The notes: generated by a model not told the origin, from the sequence alone. Numbered from the stretch's first letter, positions 36,984 to 46,526 are shown. The stretch is 64,000 bases of DNA from Akkermansiaceae bacterium (GCA_024233005.1 JACKQE010000001.1:434001-498000); one strand, 5' to 3'. Made by a program: numbers and translations.

Positions 36984-39299
36984 TCAATTGGCAGAAGGCG
37001 GGGCGGCAGGTGGGTCCGCTGCCGGCTTGACGGGAGCTTCCGGTGCCGGGGGAGCCGGCGTCGCCGGGGCATCGGGAGTCGGAGGTGCTGCTGGCGCTGT
37101 GGCTGGAGCGGGAGTTGAGGGAGCCGGAAGATTCGATCCCGGAGGCGGCAGATCCTTGGGATCCTTGTCACTGACCGTCCGGAAACCAATGGAAAGCTTG
37201 CGGTCGTCAGCGGAGTCGGAGGGACGTCGATTTTTCAGCTCAAAGTCCTTCGACGTCGTGTAAGAAGCGCCTCTGTAGTAGGGCACTTTTTTGTCGGGAT
37301 TGTCGGGATGCACATCCCAGGAGCCCGTCCACTCGCTCACATTTCCGGCCATCCCGACCACAGTGTAATCGCTGACATCGGTGGCGATGGCGTCCACTGG
37401 ATTCCAGTAGCGGTAGCCATCCTGCCACCCCGGCTCCTTGTCGCCGTTTTTGGTGGAATCAGCACCGGAATTGAATTTGAGCAGATCCAACGTGTCGCCC
37501 CATGGAAACACTTTGTTGTCTCTGGCCCTTCCAGCGCGCTCCCATTCGATCTCGGTGGGTAATCGGTGCCCCCTCCAAGTTGCGTAAGAGTAGGCATCCC
37601 ACCAATCCACCCCCATCACCGGGCAGTTCAGATCAATATAGCTTCCGTCATATTCGGAGCCTTTTTCGGCCAGCTCATAGTACGTGTCCCAATTCAGGGG
37701 TTTGTGGTCCTTTTTGGTCTCCGGTTGCTCGGCGTGGGACACGGATTTGAAGAGATCCGGATCCGCCTTCAATGCTTCCAAAAAGTCGGCGTACTGGGAA
37801 ATGGTGACTTCATAGAGCCCCATCCAGAATTCGTTGACATGCACTTTATCCCCGTCCTGGTAGGCAAAGTCGCCGGCCGGAATCAGGGCCATTTGGTTGA
37901 GGTTGCGGACTTCCGGACCCTTGTCGAGCAGTTTCAACGCCACCAGTCCGGTAGCCAGGATCGCCACCCCGGCAATGATGCCGGTTTTGATGGCTTTGCG
38001 GTTTTTTTCGCGATCCAGCTCGGCTAGATAGTCACTTTCAGCCTCGGCTTTTTCAACCCGAATCAAGGCTTCGATGAGTTGTTTGACATCCCGGATGCCG
38101 TCGGCTCGGTCGTTGTTCTCCATGCGCAGGAGGACGTCGAGAATGCGTTTCTCAAGGGAGGTTCGTTTGCCTTGCAACACCGGCCGCAGCGCGGCAGCGA
38201 GGATGCTCATCTGCTCGCCCGGTTCGGTGACCACGGAGGCAGAGTTTTTGACGGGGTTGGCAATGCGGGCGGTGTCTCCGGTGACGAAAATGCCCTCTGC
38301 GGTCAATGCTCGGAATCGGACTCCGCTGCCTTCGAGATAGCGCAGAACTTCGGCGCAGCTGGCGAGCACTTCGTAGGCCATTTCATCATCCAGCTTTTCA
38401 TCTGCATCGGCCATCGCTTTGAGCGACGTGCCATTGATCATTTCCATGGTGTAGAAGTTGACTCCGCGCTCTTGGGCGGCTTCATAAACCAGGGAAATGT
38501 TCTGATGGGAGATCAGGGCGCGCGCGCGGGCTTCCTCGGCGAAGGCATTTACCCAGGCCGGATCCCGCCGGTGTTTGCGGAACAGGGTTTTCAAGGCCAC
38601 ACGGCGCTGCATGGAAATCTGCTCGGCTTCGTAAATGGCGATGTCGTCATCCGCATGAATCACCGAAATCAGGCGGTAGTCTCCGAGAAGGGTGCCGGGT
38701 TCAAGGGCCCCTTCGGGCAGCTCTTCAAGTCGTGGGCTGTCCTCCGAGGCAGGTTCATCGGCGGTGGGGGAAGAGGCATCCACTGTGGGGGGAATCTCTG
38801 CGGCGGTGGCATCGTCCGGTGACGAGGTGGGGGGCTCCGGTTCGGTCGGCTGGACATCCTCTTCAACCATTCCGGGTGCCGGGGTCTCCTGGCGCCGGGC
38901 CGCGACCCTGGCTGCGACTTTGGAGAGCCAGGCGGTGAATCCTTCTGGATCCACCGGCTTGTGGAAGAGTTTTTCTCCCCGCATCTGTTCAAAATAGGGC
39001 ACCATGTCGAAACCGGCCGACAGCGCCCCTTCCAAGGTTTCGAAATGCTCCAGCAAAATGTCCCGGAATTGGAAGGCCGCAGAAAGGGAGGCCTCCTCGA
39101 CTCCCAAAACCACGGCGTGAAGTTCCTGCAGGGTGTTGGCGATTTCCCAAGCCGTGTCTATGTCCCCGGCCAAATAGACGTGGCTGGCAATTTCTCTGGC
39201 GGGCAGTTCGAGTGACTTCCGTTGTGCTGGATCTTCCTCCACAATCAGCACGGAAAGGATCGGAGAGGACTCTGGGGGAGGTTTCGGAAGGTTATTCAT
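36984..39299 (-). CDS. Degenerate receiver - pseudokinase - TM - FGE/SUMF1-like fusion protein
   Basis: The 771-residue protein has three enzyme-type modules that all seem inactive. Residues 14-125 look like a response-regulator receiver (SVLIVEED, HKPVD) but the phospho-acceptor Asp is Gly66. After an acidic linker, residues 206-415 are a protein-kinase fold with VALK (Lys237) kept, but the glycine loop is HADDD, HRD is FRA (329-331) and DFG is ANP (347-349). A TM segment spans about 440-457. Residues 465-710 are an FGE/SUMF1 domain without the catalytic cysteines. A Pro/Ala-rich tail ends it. It overlaps the upstream gene by 8 bases. Confidence 0.85.
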   Translation of the reverse strand: MNNLPKPPPESSPILSVLIVEEDPAQRKSLELPAREIASHVYLAGDIDTAWEIANTLQELHAVVLGVEEASLSAAFQFRDILLEHFETLEGALSAGFDMVPYFEQMRGEKLFHKPVDPEGFTAWLSKVAARVAARRQETPAPGMVEEDVQPTEPEPPTSSPDDATAAEIPPTVDASSPTADEPASEDSPRLEELPEGALEPGTLLGDYRLISVIHADDDIAIYEAEQISMQRRVALKTLFRKHRRDPAWVNAFAEEARARALISHQNISLVYEAAQERGVNFYTMEMINGTSLKAMADADEKLDDEMAYEVLASCAEVLRYLEGSGVRFRALTAEGIFVTGDTARIANPVKNSASVVTEPGEQMSILAAALRPVLQGKRTSLEKRILDVLLRMENNDRADGIRDVKQLIEALIRVEKAEAESDYLAELDREKNRKAIKTGIIAGVAILATGLVALKLLDKGPEVRNLNQMALIPAGDFAYQDGDKVHVNEFWMGLYEVTISQYADFLEALKADPDLFKSVSHAEQPETKKDHKPLNWDTYYELAEKGSEYDGSYIDLNCPVMGVDWWDAYSYATWRGHRLPTEIEWERAGRARDNKVFPWGDTLDLLKFNSGADSTKNGDKEPGWQDGYRYWNPVDAIATDVSDYTVVGMAGNVSEWTGSWDVHPDNPDKKVPYYRGASYTTSKDFELKNRRPSDSADDRKLSIGFRTVSDKDPKDLPPPGSNLPAPSTPAPATAPAAPPTPDAPATPAPPAPEAPVKPAADPPAAPPSAN

Positions 39300-40515
39300 T
39301 CGGAAAAAGGCTGCTGTCTGGACCCTGCACCGGTGGCTTTTTGGCGGATGGGCGCTCCATTTCTTCGAGCAAAGTCGCAGGATCCGCCACTGTGTCTTGC
39401 AAAATGTCGCAATAATACATTTCGATGGCGTATCCGTAATATTTGCGGCGCCCTCCGTCTTTAATTTCTTCGGGCGTGAAGGCTTTCTGGTGGTAGATCA
39501 CATTGATCACCTCCCGTGCTTCATCTTTCCAGTCATAAGGCTGTGAAATGAACTCCTCCTCCACCGTGGCGGTGGACTTCTCGACTGCGCCGCCTTCCAA
39601 TTCGTCGAAGAACTGAACTTTGATGATCATGTCCTCGCCCTTGGGGGTGGCGCCGTCGAGCGCCAGAACGGGAACCGAGAGGGACCATATTTCTTCACCT
39701 TCTGCGGCATCCTGGCTCTGATGGGCCCCAATTTTCCCCAACTTGAGTGTTTTGGGTTTCATCGTGTCTCCTGCGAGAGGGTCTCCCTTCAAAGCCATGG
39801 TCGCGAGATCATAAAAAGCACCAGCCTTTTCCGGTCCGAGGGCCTCGATCCGGTTCCAATAGGATGAAGCTTTGGAGGTCAATCCCATCTGGTTGAGCGT
39901 GACCGCGAGCTCCTGAAGCACCCGTGGATGCTCGGGCAGGCTGACTTCTAGTGCCCTGAGCCTTTCCAATGCCTGCACGGTGTCACCGGTGGAACGCAAT
40001 TCCAAGGCTTCTGCCATGATGGATTCGAGCTGGGGAGTTCCCAACTGGTGTGCCGGATGAGTCTCACCCGGTGAGGGGGGCGCGAGGGAAGCCGCCACGC
40101 GTGTAGAGGGAGGAGGTGCCGGCGAGGGGGTGGTTGTCGTCGGGACGGGGATGTCAAGAAAAGCGGTCACAGCGGCCGCTTCGGCCTCTTTGGCGGATGA
40201 AGACAAGGCTGGCGCGGAAAGGAGAGGCATTTCCAGCGGCAGAGTGCCCACGCCCGCGGTCAAAGGAGGCACAAAGCCATTTGAGGCCATGGTCTGAGGA
40301 GGCGCTGCCGGACGGATCGGGGCCGGCAAGGCAGCATTGGCCGCAGGAAACACCGTGCCGACAGTGACTGGGGTGCTGGGCAGGGAGGTGGGACGGCGCA
40401 AGACCGCGACCGCGACTGCCAACACCTGCAGAAAAAGGCATAACCCGAGCACCCACATGGCCGTGGAAAAAGTACGCCCATGAAGTGGAACGCTGTGGGG
40501 AAGCCGGGTGGCCAT
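39292..40515 (-). CDS. Membrane-anchored protein with Pro-rich linker and TPR-like region
   Basis: This 407-residue protein has no family I can name. A TM segment (MWVLGLCLFLQVLAVAVAVL) near residue 20-40 is followed by about 130 Pro/Ala/Thr-rich residues that could span the periplasm. A short TPR-like helical region follows (IMAEALELRSTGDTVQALERLRALEVSLPEHPRVLQELAVTLNQMG), then a beta-rich C-terminal domain of unknown type. It is the first gene of the minus-strand operon and its stop overlaps the start of the pseudokinase gene, so a physical partnership is likely. Confidence 0.75.
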   Translation of the reverse strand: MATRLPHSVPLHGRTFSTAMWVLGLCLFLQVLAVAVAVLRRPTSLPSTPVTVGTVFPAANAALPAPIRPAAPPQTMASNGFVPPLTAGVGTLPLEMPLLSAPALSSSAKEAEAAAVTAFLDIPVPTTTTPSPAPPPSTRVAASLAPPSPGETHPAHQLGTPQLESIMAEALELRSTGDTVQALERLRALEVSLPEHPRVLQELAVTLNQMGLTSKASSYWNRIEALGPEKAGAFYDLATMALKGDPLAGDTMKPKTLKLGKIGAHQSQDAAEGEEIWSLSVPVLALDGATPKGEDMIIKVQFFDELEGGAVEKSTATVEEEFISQPYDWKDEAREVINVIYHQKAFTPEEIKDGGRRKYYGYAIEMYYCDILQDTVADPATLLEEMERPSAKKPPVQGPDSSLFPNE

Positions 40516-40682
40516 GGGTATGGAAAATTACCGGAAAACAGCCGGATGACAAAACCCTTACGATAAAGGAAATGCCTCGGAATGTCAACGAGGCTCAGGG
40601 GGGTGGCGAAAGGGGGATGCGTGAGGTTTCAGCGGTGGAACTATCGCTTGCTTCCCTGCGGACCGGGCGGTTCAATAGTGGC

Positions 40683-42803
40683 ATGTCTGCTCCCCACCCC
40701 TTTCTTGACGACCGCTTTCCCATCGCCTGGTCACGGCTTCAGCCTGCAGCTCTGGGTCCTGACATTTCCCTGGCACTCGATGAAGCCCAAGGCCGCCTTG
40801 ATTCTTTGGCGGAATGGGACGGAGTTTCCCCGCTGACCTTCGAGAACACTTTGATCGCTCTGGACCAGTCCACCGAAAAACTGACTGATGCCTGGGGTTT
40901 GGTCGAGCTGTTGCAGTCAGTGCGCGACCAACCCGCGCACCGGGCCGCTTTCAATGAGATGCTGCCCAAAGTGACGGAATTTTACGCCCGCATTCCTCTC
41001 AACGAGGCTCTTTGGCGCCGGCTCAATGCCTATGCGGAGACTCCTGAGGCCCGACAGTTGAGCGGAGCCCGCAAACGCCTTCTCGACGAAACGATCGCCC
41101 AGTTCCAGCTCAGCGGTGCCGACCTATCTCCCGAAAAAAAGCAGCGGTTTGAAGCGGTGCAGGCCGAGTTGGCCAGCCTGACGCAGAAGTATTCGGAGAA
41201 TGTCCTCGATGCCACCAATGCCTGGGATCTCATCATCGAAGACCCGGTCCGCCTTGCCGGACTTCCTGCCTCTGCTCTCGCCGTGCTGCGGAAAGAGGCG
41301 GTAGCCAAGGGGCTGGGCACGGATGAAAAACCGGTCTGGCGCATCACCCTGAAGCAACCCGCCTTTTTCCCGGTGCTCGAGTATGCCGAGGACGACGACC
41401 TGCGCCGTGAGGTCTGGGAAGCCTCCAGCGCATTGTGCCGGGGTGGAGAGTTTGACAACAGCGGGCTGGTCTGGCAGATCCTTGCCCTGCGGAAAGAAAA
41501 GGCCGCCTTGTTAGGCAAGGCCGATTTTGCCGAACTCGTTCTGGAGCGCCGCATGGCGCGGGATGGCAAGGCGGCGTTGAAGTTTGTCGGAGATCTCCGG
41601 GACCGGACCGCCGAGGCCTTCGCCCGGGAAAACAAAGAACTGGAGGACTACCGCGCGCAGGTCACTGGAGCGATGCCGGAACCATTCCAGCCCTGGCAGG
41701 TTTCCTATTGGGCTGAAAAACGCCGACGGGCGGAATTTGATTTTGATGAGGAGGACCTGCGACCCTACTTCCCTGTCGATGGGGTGCTTGCCGGCCTGTT
41801 TCAGTTGGCCGAACAACTCTTCCGGGTGCGGGTGGTCGCCCGGACCACCGCCTTCATTGAGCCAGGTACCGAGCCTGAAAAGCCACTTCCGGAGGGAGTG
41901 GTCGAAGTTTGGCATCCCGAGGTCAAATGCTATGATCTCATCGATCAGGCCACCGAGGAACTCCTCGGCAGCTTTTTCACCGATTGGCATCCCCGCGAAT
42001 CAAAGCGCGGAGGTGCCTGGATGAGCCGGCTTCGCACCGGCAGTCCCCCTTGGGAAAGTCATCCCCGGGAACCTCATCTCGGACTCATCGCGGGCAACAT
42101 GACTCCGGCCACGTCGAACCGACCGGCTTTGCTCTCGCACAGTGAGGTGGAAACAGTGTTCCATGAGTTTGGCCACCTTATCCATCATCTTTTGGGGGAT
42201 GTGGACATCAAAAGCCTCAACGGAATAGCCGTGGTTTGGGACTTTGTGGAACTACCTTCCCAGATCATGGAGAATTTCTGCTGGTCCCGCAAAAGCTTGG
42301 ACCTTTTCGCTCGGCACTACGAAACCGGGGAGGTCATTCCAGAGGAGCTGTTCCAAAAAATGATCGCCGCCCGCAATTACCGGGCAGCTTCGGCCCAGAT
42401 GCGGCAGTTGTCCTTTGGCAAGCTCGATCTCGAGCTGCATGTCAATTACGACCGGTGGAAAGGCCGGGATCTGGACGAACTGGGAACGGAGCTTCTTGAG
42501 GGATATCTCATGCCGCTCAAGACCCGGCCTCCCAGCATGACCCGCCGGTTCACGCATTTGTTTGCTGATCCCACCGGTTATGCGGCTGGCTATTACTCAT
42601 ACAAATGGGCCGAGGTGCTGGACGCGGATGCTTTCACCCGTTTCGAGGCCGCCGGCGTCATCTGCCCCCAAGTGGGTTCGGAGTTCCGCGCCAAAGTTCT
42701 GAGCAGGGGCAACGCGGACGATCCAGCCAATCTCTTCCGCGATTTCATGGGGCGCGACCCCGACCTGAATGCCCTGTTGATCCGGAACGGATTGTTGTCA
42801 TGA
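40683..42803 (+). CDS. prlC: M3 family metallopeptidase, oligopeptidase A type
   Basis: The 706-residue cytosolic enzyme has the length and layout of oligopeptidase A. HEFGH (residues 494-498) with a following Glu makes the M3 zinc site (HExxH). Flanking conserved parts include GAWMSRLRTGS, LSHSEVETVFHEFGHLIHHLL, VVWDFVELPSQIMENFCW and GYAAGYYSYKWAEVLDADAF. It degrades short peptides, including cleaved signal peptides. ATG 40683 is chosen because the family N-terminus (HPFLDD) begins there; ATG 40485 is upstream and unlike the family. The next gene overlaps it by ATGA. Confidence 0.96.
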   Translation: MSAPHPFLDDRFPIAWSRLQPAALGPDISLALDEAQGRLDSLAEWDGVSPLTFENTLIALDQSTEKLTDAWGLVELLQSVRDQPAHRAAFNEMLPKVTEFYARIPLNEALWRRLNAYAETPEARQLSGARKRLLDETIAQFQLSGADLSPEKKQRFEAVQAELASLTQKYSENVLDATNAWDLIIEDPVRLAGLPASALAVLRKEAVAKGLGTDEKPVWRITLKQPAFFPVLEYAEDDDLRREVWEASSALCRGGEFDNSGLVWQILALRKEKAALLGKADFAELVLERRMARDGKAALKFVGDLRDRTAEAFARENKELEDYRAQVTGAMPEPFQPWQVSYWAEKRRRAEFDFDEEDLRPYFPVDGVLAGLFQLAEQLFRVRVVARTTAFIEPGTEPEKPLPEGVVEVWHPEVKCYDLIDQATEELLGSFFTDWHPRESKRGGAWMSRLRTGSPPWESHPREPHLGLIAGNMTPATSNRPALLSHSEVETVFHEFGHLIHHLLGDVDIKSLNGIAVVWDFVELPSQIMENFCWSRKSLDLFARHYETGEVIPEELFQKMIAARNYRAASAQMRQLSFGKLDLELHVNYDRWKGRDLDELGTELLEGYLMPLKTRPPSMTRRFTHLFADPTGYAAGYYSYKWAEVLDADAFTRFEAAGVICPQVGSEFRAKVLSRGNADDPANLFRDFMGRDPDLNALLIRNGLLS

Positions 42804-43186
42804 AAACCCCCACTGCTGAAACCGTCGTCCTTGTTGGGGCCAGCGATGATCCTGAACGCTACGCCCACAAAGCACTCGTGAGCCTCCTCAAGCACGGGCA
42901 CCATGTAATTCCCGTGCATCCCAGGCTTACGGACATCGGAGGCCTTCCCGTCTTGGCCTCCTTGGAGGAAGTAACCGGACCAGTGGACACGGTGACTTTG
43001 TACGTGGGCCCAAAGATTTCTGCGGGACTGTTGGGGGATTTGGTGAAGCTCTCGCCACGCCGGGTCATTTTCAATCCCGGAGCCGAAAATCCCCTGCTCG
43101 CCCAGGAACTTGCCAAGGCTGGCATCGCCAGTGAGGAGGCCTGCACGTTGGTCCTACTGGCCAGTGGTCAATTTTCCAACCCATGA
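42800..43186 (+). CDS. CoA-binding domain protein (YccU-like)
   Basis: The 128-residue protein is a single Rossmann-type CoA-binding domain: VVLVGASDDPERYAHKALVSLLKHGHHVIPVHP, then VDTVTLYVGP and RVIFNPGAENP. It resembles the small CoA-binding proteins of the PF13380 family (YccU type), whose physiological ligand role is unclear. It is translationally coupled to the peptidase gene (ATGA) and to the following lipoprotein gene (ATGA). Confidence 0.9.
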   Translation: MKTPTAETVVLVGASDDPERYAHKALVSLLKHGHHVIPVHPRLTDIGGLPVLASLEEVTGPVDTVTLYVGPKISAGLLGDLVKLSPRRVIFNPGAENPLLAQELAKAGIASEEACTLVLLASGQFSNP

Positions 43187-43866
43187 AAACGCGACTCTTC
43201 TCATCGTCCGCCGTGCTTTGGATGATCCTCGTTCTGGCGGGAAGTATGCTGCTTTCTTGTGATCGTGGGGACAAAAAGGAGAAAAAAGCACCACTGAAAC
43301 AGTTCCCCACTCCAAAACGCGTCCAAGCGGGTGCGGATGGCTTGGTGCGTTTGAACGGACAGACCGAGCCTTACACCGGTCCTGTCATTCTTTCCGACGA
43401 GGCGCTCCACCTGCGTTACTTTGCTTATTATCACCAGGGCAAGCTTCATGGGCCGGAAATCCGTTACTATGAGGATGGGACGATGCGGAAACTTTTCGAC
43501 TTCGAGCATGGCGAAAAAGTGAGGCACCGCGAATGGTTTCCCAATGCCCAGGCCAAGACCGACGCCATGATGGTGGACGGTGTTGCCTACGGTCCCCACC
43601 GGACTTGGTTCGAAGATGGTCGTCCCCGATGGACGGGGACCTTTGTCGAGGATCTGCTTTGGCAGGGGCATATTGTAGACTATGCCGAGGACGGCAAACT
43701 CATGTGGGATGCCATCTTTGACAAAGGCCGCTACCTCAGTGGGACTTATCCCGAAGCGGAACAGGAAAAACTGATCGCCAGCGGATTGCTGAAGCCGGAA
43801 AACGCCGTCTATCCACGCAAGCCCTCAACTCCCGAGGGGTCGCCCCCTGTTCAACCAGCTCCCTGA
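43183..43866 (+). CDS. Lipoprotein with MORN-like (YwqK-type) repeats
   Basis: The 227-residue protein has a type II signal with lipobox LLSC at Cys26, so it is probably anchored in a membrane. The mature part holds several MORN-variant repeats (YYHQGKLHGPEIRYYEDGTMRKLFDFEHGEK, HRTWFEDGRPRWTGTFVED), as in YwqK-like proteins, where they form a beta surface. Role unknown. It shares ATGA with the CoA-binding gene and is followed after one base by a small membrane protein. Confidence 0.82.
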   Translation: MKTRLFSSSAVLWMILVLAGSMLLSCDRGDKKEKKAPLKQFPTPKRVQAGADGLVRLNGQTEPYTGPVILSDEALHLRYFAYYHQGKLHGPEIRYYEDGTMRKLFDFEHGEKVRHREWFPNAQAKTDAMMVDGVAYGPHRTWFEDGRPRWTGTFVEDLLWQGHIVDYAEDGKLMWDAIFDKGRYLSGTYPEAEQEKLIASGLLKPENAVYPRKPSTPEGSPPVQPAP

Positions 43867-43867
43867 A

Positions 43868-44308
43868 ATGCTCCGGCAGCCCCCTGAGAAAGTCTATTGG
43901 ATCATCTGGGCCGCTCTCTTCTCGGCCATTGCCGTTTATGCGCTGCTGGCCTTCTCGGGAGTCGCCGGTACTCCCGAATCCTCCGATGCTTCGCAAATTG
44001 AAATTCTTGCGAAAATCTTGGGAGGAATCGCCGCTTTGAATCTCCTGATTGCTTTCAGTGTCCGACGATGGGTATCCAATCGGGATGCCATTGCGGAGGA
44101 AGTTTCTTTGTCCCGCTCGTCCTTTTCGTCCTTCGCAGCGCACATGGTCAGCTGGGCGCTCACCGAATCAGTCGCCCTCTTCGGACTCATCCTCGCTCTG
44201 CGGGGAGCGCCCCGGGAATGGTGGCTCTTGCTCATGGCGGGTTCGGCCGTTGCCATGCTCCTCCTTCGCCCCCATCTGCCAGAAGATAGGGAGATTTCCC
44301 CCCGCTGA
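43868..44308 (+). CDS. Small membrane protein of unknown function
   Basis: The 146-residue protein has about four hydrophobic segments: WIIWAALFSAIAVYALLAF, LGGIAALNLLIAFSV, MVSWALTESVALFGLILAL and WWLLLMAGSAVAMLLL. No family recognised. It closes the prlC operon and lies 165 bases before the rpsA start. Start context has no Shine-Dalgarno. Confidence 0.75.
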   Translation: MLRQPPEKVYWIIWAALFSAIAVYALLAFSGVAGTPESSDASQIEILAKILGGIAALNLLIAFSVRRWVSNRDAIAEEVSLSRSSFSSFAAHMVSWALTESVALFGLILALRGAPREWWLLLMAGSAVAMLLLRPHLPEDREISPR

Positions 44309-44435
44309 AGGCTCACGGGACTTTCCCCTTGCGGGACGGCGTTTCGCGTCTACATTTCGGCCCTTTTTCGCGTTCGGCCTGTTTTGGCGCCCCGTTGGGC
44401 CGGACGTTTTTCATTCGGGGCACCGTCGGCTGGCT

Positions 44436-44473
44436 GAACCAACCTAACAACCCAACTCAAACCCACACACCAC
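44436..44473 (+). promoter_or_regulatory. rpsA G-free, SD-less leader
   Basis: The 37 bases before the rpsA ATG (44437-44473) contain no G at all and only two T. The 13-mer GAACCAACCTAAC at 44436-44448 is identical to the one abutting the groES start at 4494-4506. No Shine-Dalgarno exists. The leader should be unstructured and is a candidate S1-binding site, suggesting autoregulation or S1-dependent recruitment, which is inference. Confidence 0.6.
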
Positions 44474-46180
44474 ATGTCCACCCTACCAAACGTCAACCCA
44501 GCCTTGCTGGCGCTGATTGAATCCTCCTTCCGCTCTTTCCGGGAGAACTCCATTGTCCGAGGCCGCATCCTGGAAATCAAATCCCAGGTCGTTGTGGTGG
44601 ACATCGGCTACAAGTCCGAAGGCGTCATCAACATTTCCGAGTTCGAGGACGAGGAATTCGCCGTGGGCGATGAGGTCGAAGTCCTTCTGGAGCGCCTTGA
44701 AAACGACGAGGGCATGGTCATTCTTTCCAAAGAGAAAGCCGCCCACAAGCAGAATTGGGACAAGATTTACAAGGTCTTTCAGGATGGCGGCCTCGTGAAG
44801 GGCAAGGTCAAAGGTGTCGTCAAAGGCGGCCTCACGGTCAATGTCGGGGTCGAAGCTTTCCTTCCCGGTTCCCAGATCGACATCATCCCGCCGAAGGATC
44901 TCAACGAATACGTCGGCAAGGTGTTCGACTTCAAGATCGTCAAAATCAACGACGAGCGCAAGAATGTCGTCCTGAGCCGCCGTGAAGTCATCGAAGCCGA
45001 GCGCGCCGAGCAGCGGTCCCGCTTCCTTGAGACGGTCAAGGCCGGCGATGTCGTTGAAGGCATGGTCAAAAACATCACCGATTTCGGTGCTTTCGTGGAC
45101 CTGCAGGGCATGGATGGCCTCCTTCACATCACCGACATGAGCTGGGGTCGCATCAACCACCCCAGCGAAATGCTGGTCATCGGCCAGATGGTCAAGGTCG
45201 TCATTCTCGACGTGGACCGCGAAAAAATCCGCGTCTCTCTTGGTCTCAAGCAGCTTCAGAACAACCCCTGGGAAAATATCGAAGCCCGCTACGAGCCCGG
45301 CACCAAGGTCAAAGGCCGCGTCACCAAACTGGTGCCCTACGGTGCGTTTGTGGAGCTTGAACAGGGCGTCGAAGGCCTCATCCACGTTTCCGAGCTTTCC
45401 TGGACCAAGCGGATCACCCGCCCCAGCGATGTGCTCACCGTCGATCAGGAACTGGAGGCCGTCGTCCTCGCCATCAGCAAAGAGGAGCAAAAAATCTCCC
45501 TCGGTGTCCGTCAGCTCGATTCCAATCCTTGGGACGAGATCGAACAGCGCTACCCGATCGGCAGCAAGATCAAGGGAGAGATTCGCAACCTCACCGCCTA
45601 TGGCGCCTTCGTGGAGCTGGAGGAGGGCATCGACGGTATGATCCACGTCTCCGACCTCAGTTGGACTCGCAAGATCAACCACCCGAGCGAAATCCTCAAA
45701 AAGGGCGACGAAGTCGAAGCCCAGGTCATCGACATCGACAAGACGAACCAGCGCATCAGCCTTGGCATCAAACAGCTCGAGGGCGATCCATGGTCCGAGA
45801 TCGACAAGAAATTCAAAGTCGGCGATCTCGTCAAGGGAACCGTCGCCAAGATCGCCAGCTTTGGCGCCTTCATCCAGCTCCAGGACGATATCGACGGTCT
45901 GGTCCACATCTCGCACCTCAGCGAGGAACATGTGGCCAAGGTCAAGGATGTTCTCAAGGTCGGTGACGAAGTCGAAGCCCGGGTCATCAAGGTCGACCGC
46001 GCTGAACGTCGGATTGGTCTCTCCATCAAGGCCGCCGACTACTCCGAAGACCAGCTCAAAAAGGAGGCCGCTTCCTTCGAGGCGCTTCGTCCGAGCACCG
46101 ACCTCGTCGGTCTGGAGCAGGCATTCAATCTCGCCTCCGAAGATTGGAGTCCGGGACAGGGGCAGCCGACCGAAGAATAA
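44474..46180 (+). CDS. rpsA: 30S ribosomal protein S1
   Basis: The 568-residue protein is a full-length S1 with six OB-fold S1 repeats. They are visible as recurring units such as VDIGYKSEGVINISEFEDE, MVKNITDFGAFVDLQGMDGLLHITDMSW, RVTKLVPYGAFVELEQGVEGLIHVSELSW, EIRNLTAYGAFVELEEGIDGMIHVSDLSW and KIASFGAFIQLQDDIDGLVHISHLS. S1 unwinds mRNA and places it on the 30S subunit, and it matters most for mRNAs without a Shine-Dalgarno, as here. It is followed by a strong terminator. Confidence 0.98.
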   Translation: MSTLPNVNPALLALIESSFRSFRENSIVRGRILEIKSQVVVVDIGYKSEGVINISEFEDEEFAVGDEVEVLLERLENDEGMVILSKEKAAHKQNWDKIYKVFQDGGLVKGKVKGVVKGGLTVNVGVEAFLPGSQIDIIPPKDLNEYVGKVFDFKIVKINDERKNVVLSRREVIEAERAEQRSRFLETVKAGDVVEGMVKNITDFGAFVDLQGMDGLLHITDMSWGRINHPSEMLVIGQMVKVVILDVDREKIRVSLGLKQLQNNPWENIEARYEPGTKVKGRVTKLVPYGAFVELEQGVEGLIHVSELSWTKRITRPSDVLTVDQELEAVVLAISKEEQKISLGVRQLDSNPWDEIEQRYPIGSKIKGEIRNLTAYGAFVELEEGIDGMIHVSDLSWTRKINHPSEILKKGDEVEAQVIDIDKTNQRISLGIKQLEGDPWSEIDKKFKVGDLVKGTVAKIASFGAFIQLQDDIDGLVHISHLSEEHVAKVKDVLKVGDEVEARVIKVDRAERRIGLSIKAADYSEDQLKKEAASFEALRPSTDLVGLEQAFNLASEDWSPGQGQPTEE

Positions 46181-46227
46181 GTCAGGCCCGGTAGGTCAAG
46201 CCGCCTCCTTATCCACATCAATTCCGG

Positions 46228-46270
46228 AAGGGCGTGAAAGACTGCAGCGGCAGGTTTTCACGCCCTTTTT
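46228..46270 (+). terminator. Intrinsic terminator of rpsA
   Basis: GGGCGTGAAA (46230-46239) pairs with TTTCACGCCC (46256-46265), and the loop holds a second small CTGC/GCAG stem. A T5 run follows at 46266-46270. It lies 48 bases after the rpsA stop and is a standard Rho-independent terminator. Confidence 0.92.
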
Positions 46271-46526
46271 CGTTTTCTCATGAGATCCAACGGAGGAGTT
46301 GGATAGGTGGCTTCCTTGGAGGGTCCAAATGGGAGCCAACGGGAAAATTGCCGTCCGGGTTGTTCGCGACCACCGGTGCTGTCTGATCACGCACTCTCCT
46401 TGTAAACCCATCTGGATGCAGGGGGATGGACCGGAGGCCCCCAAACTGCGAAAGGGTCCAGGTTTTTGCGAAGGATCCTGCCAGCGCGCTCTTGCATCCC
46501 GACACAGACCGTGGTTCCCTAGGAGA
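46271..46526. other. Gene-free gap after rpsA
   Basis: About 256 bases without a supported gene. An in-frame extension of the following ORF into this stretch has no signal peptide and unlikely codon use. No clear promoter box or repeat was found. Confidence 0.6.

Noticed and set aside
36984..39299. FGE-like domain as the maturation enzyme for the sulfatase at 10031-11581
   Set aside because: Its active-site region lacks both cysteines needed to make formylglycine.
44483..45931. A 482-codon open frame antisense to rpsA
   Set aside because: Same effect of codon bias; S1 repeats on the plus strand are unmistakable.
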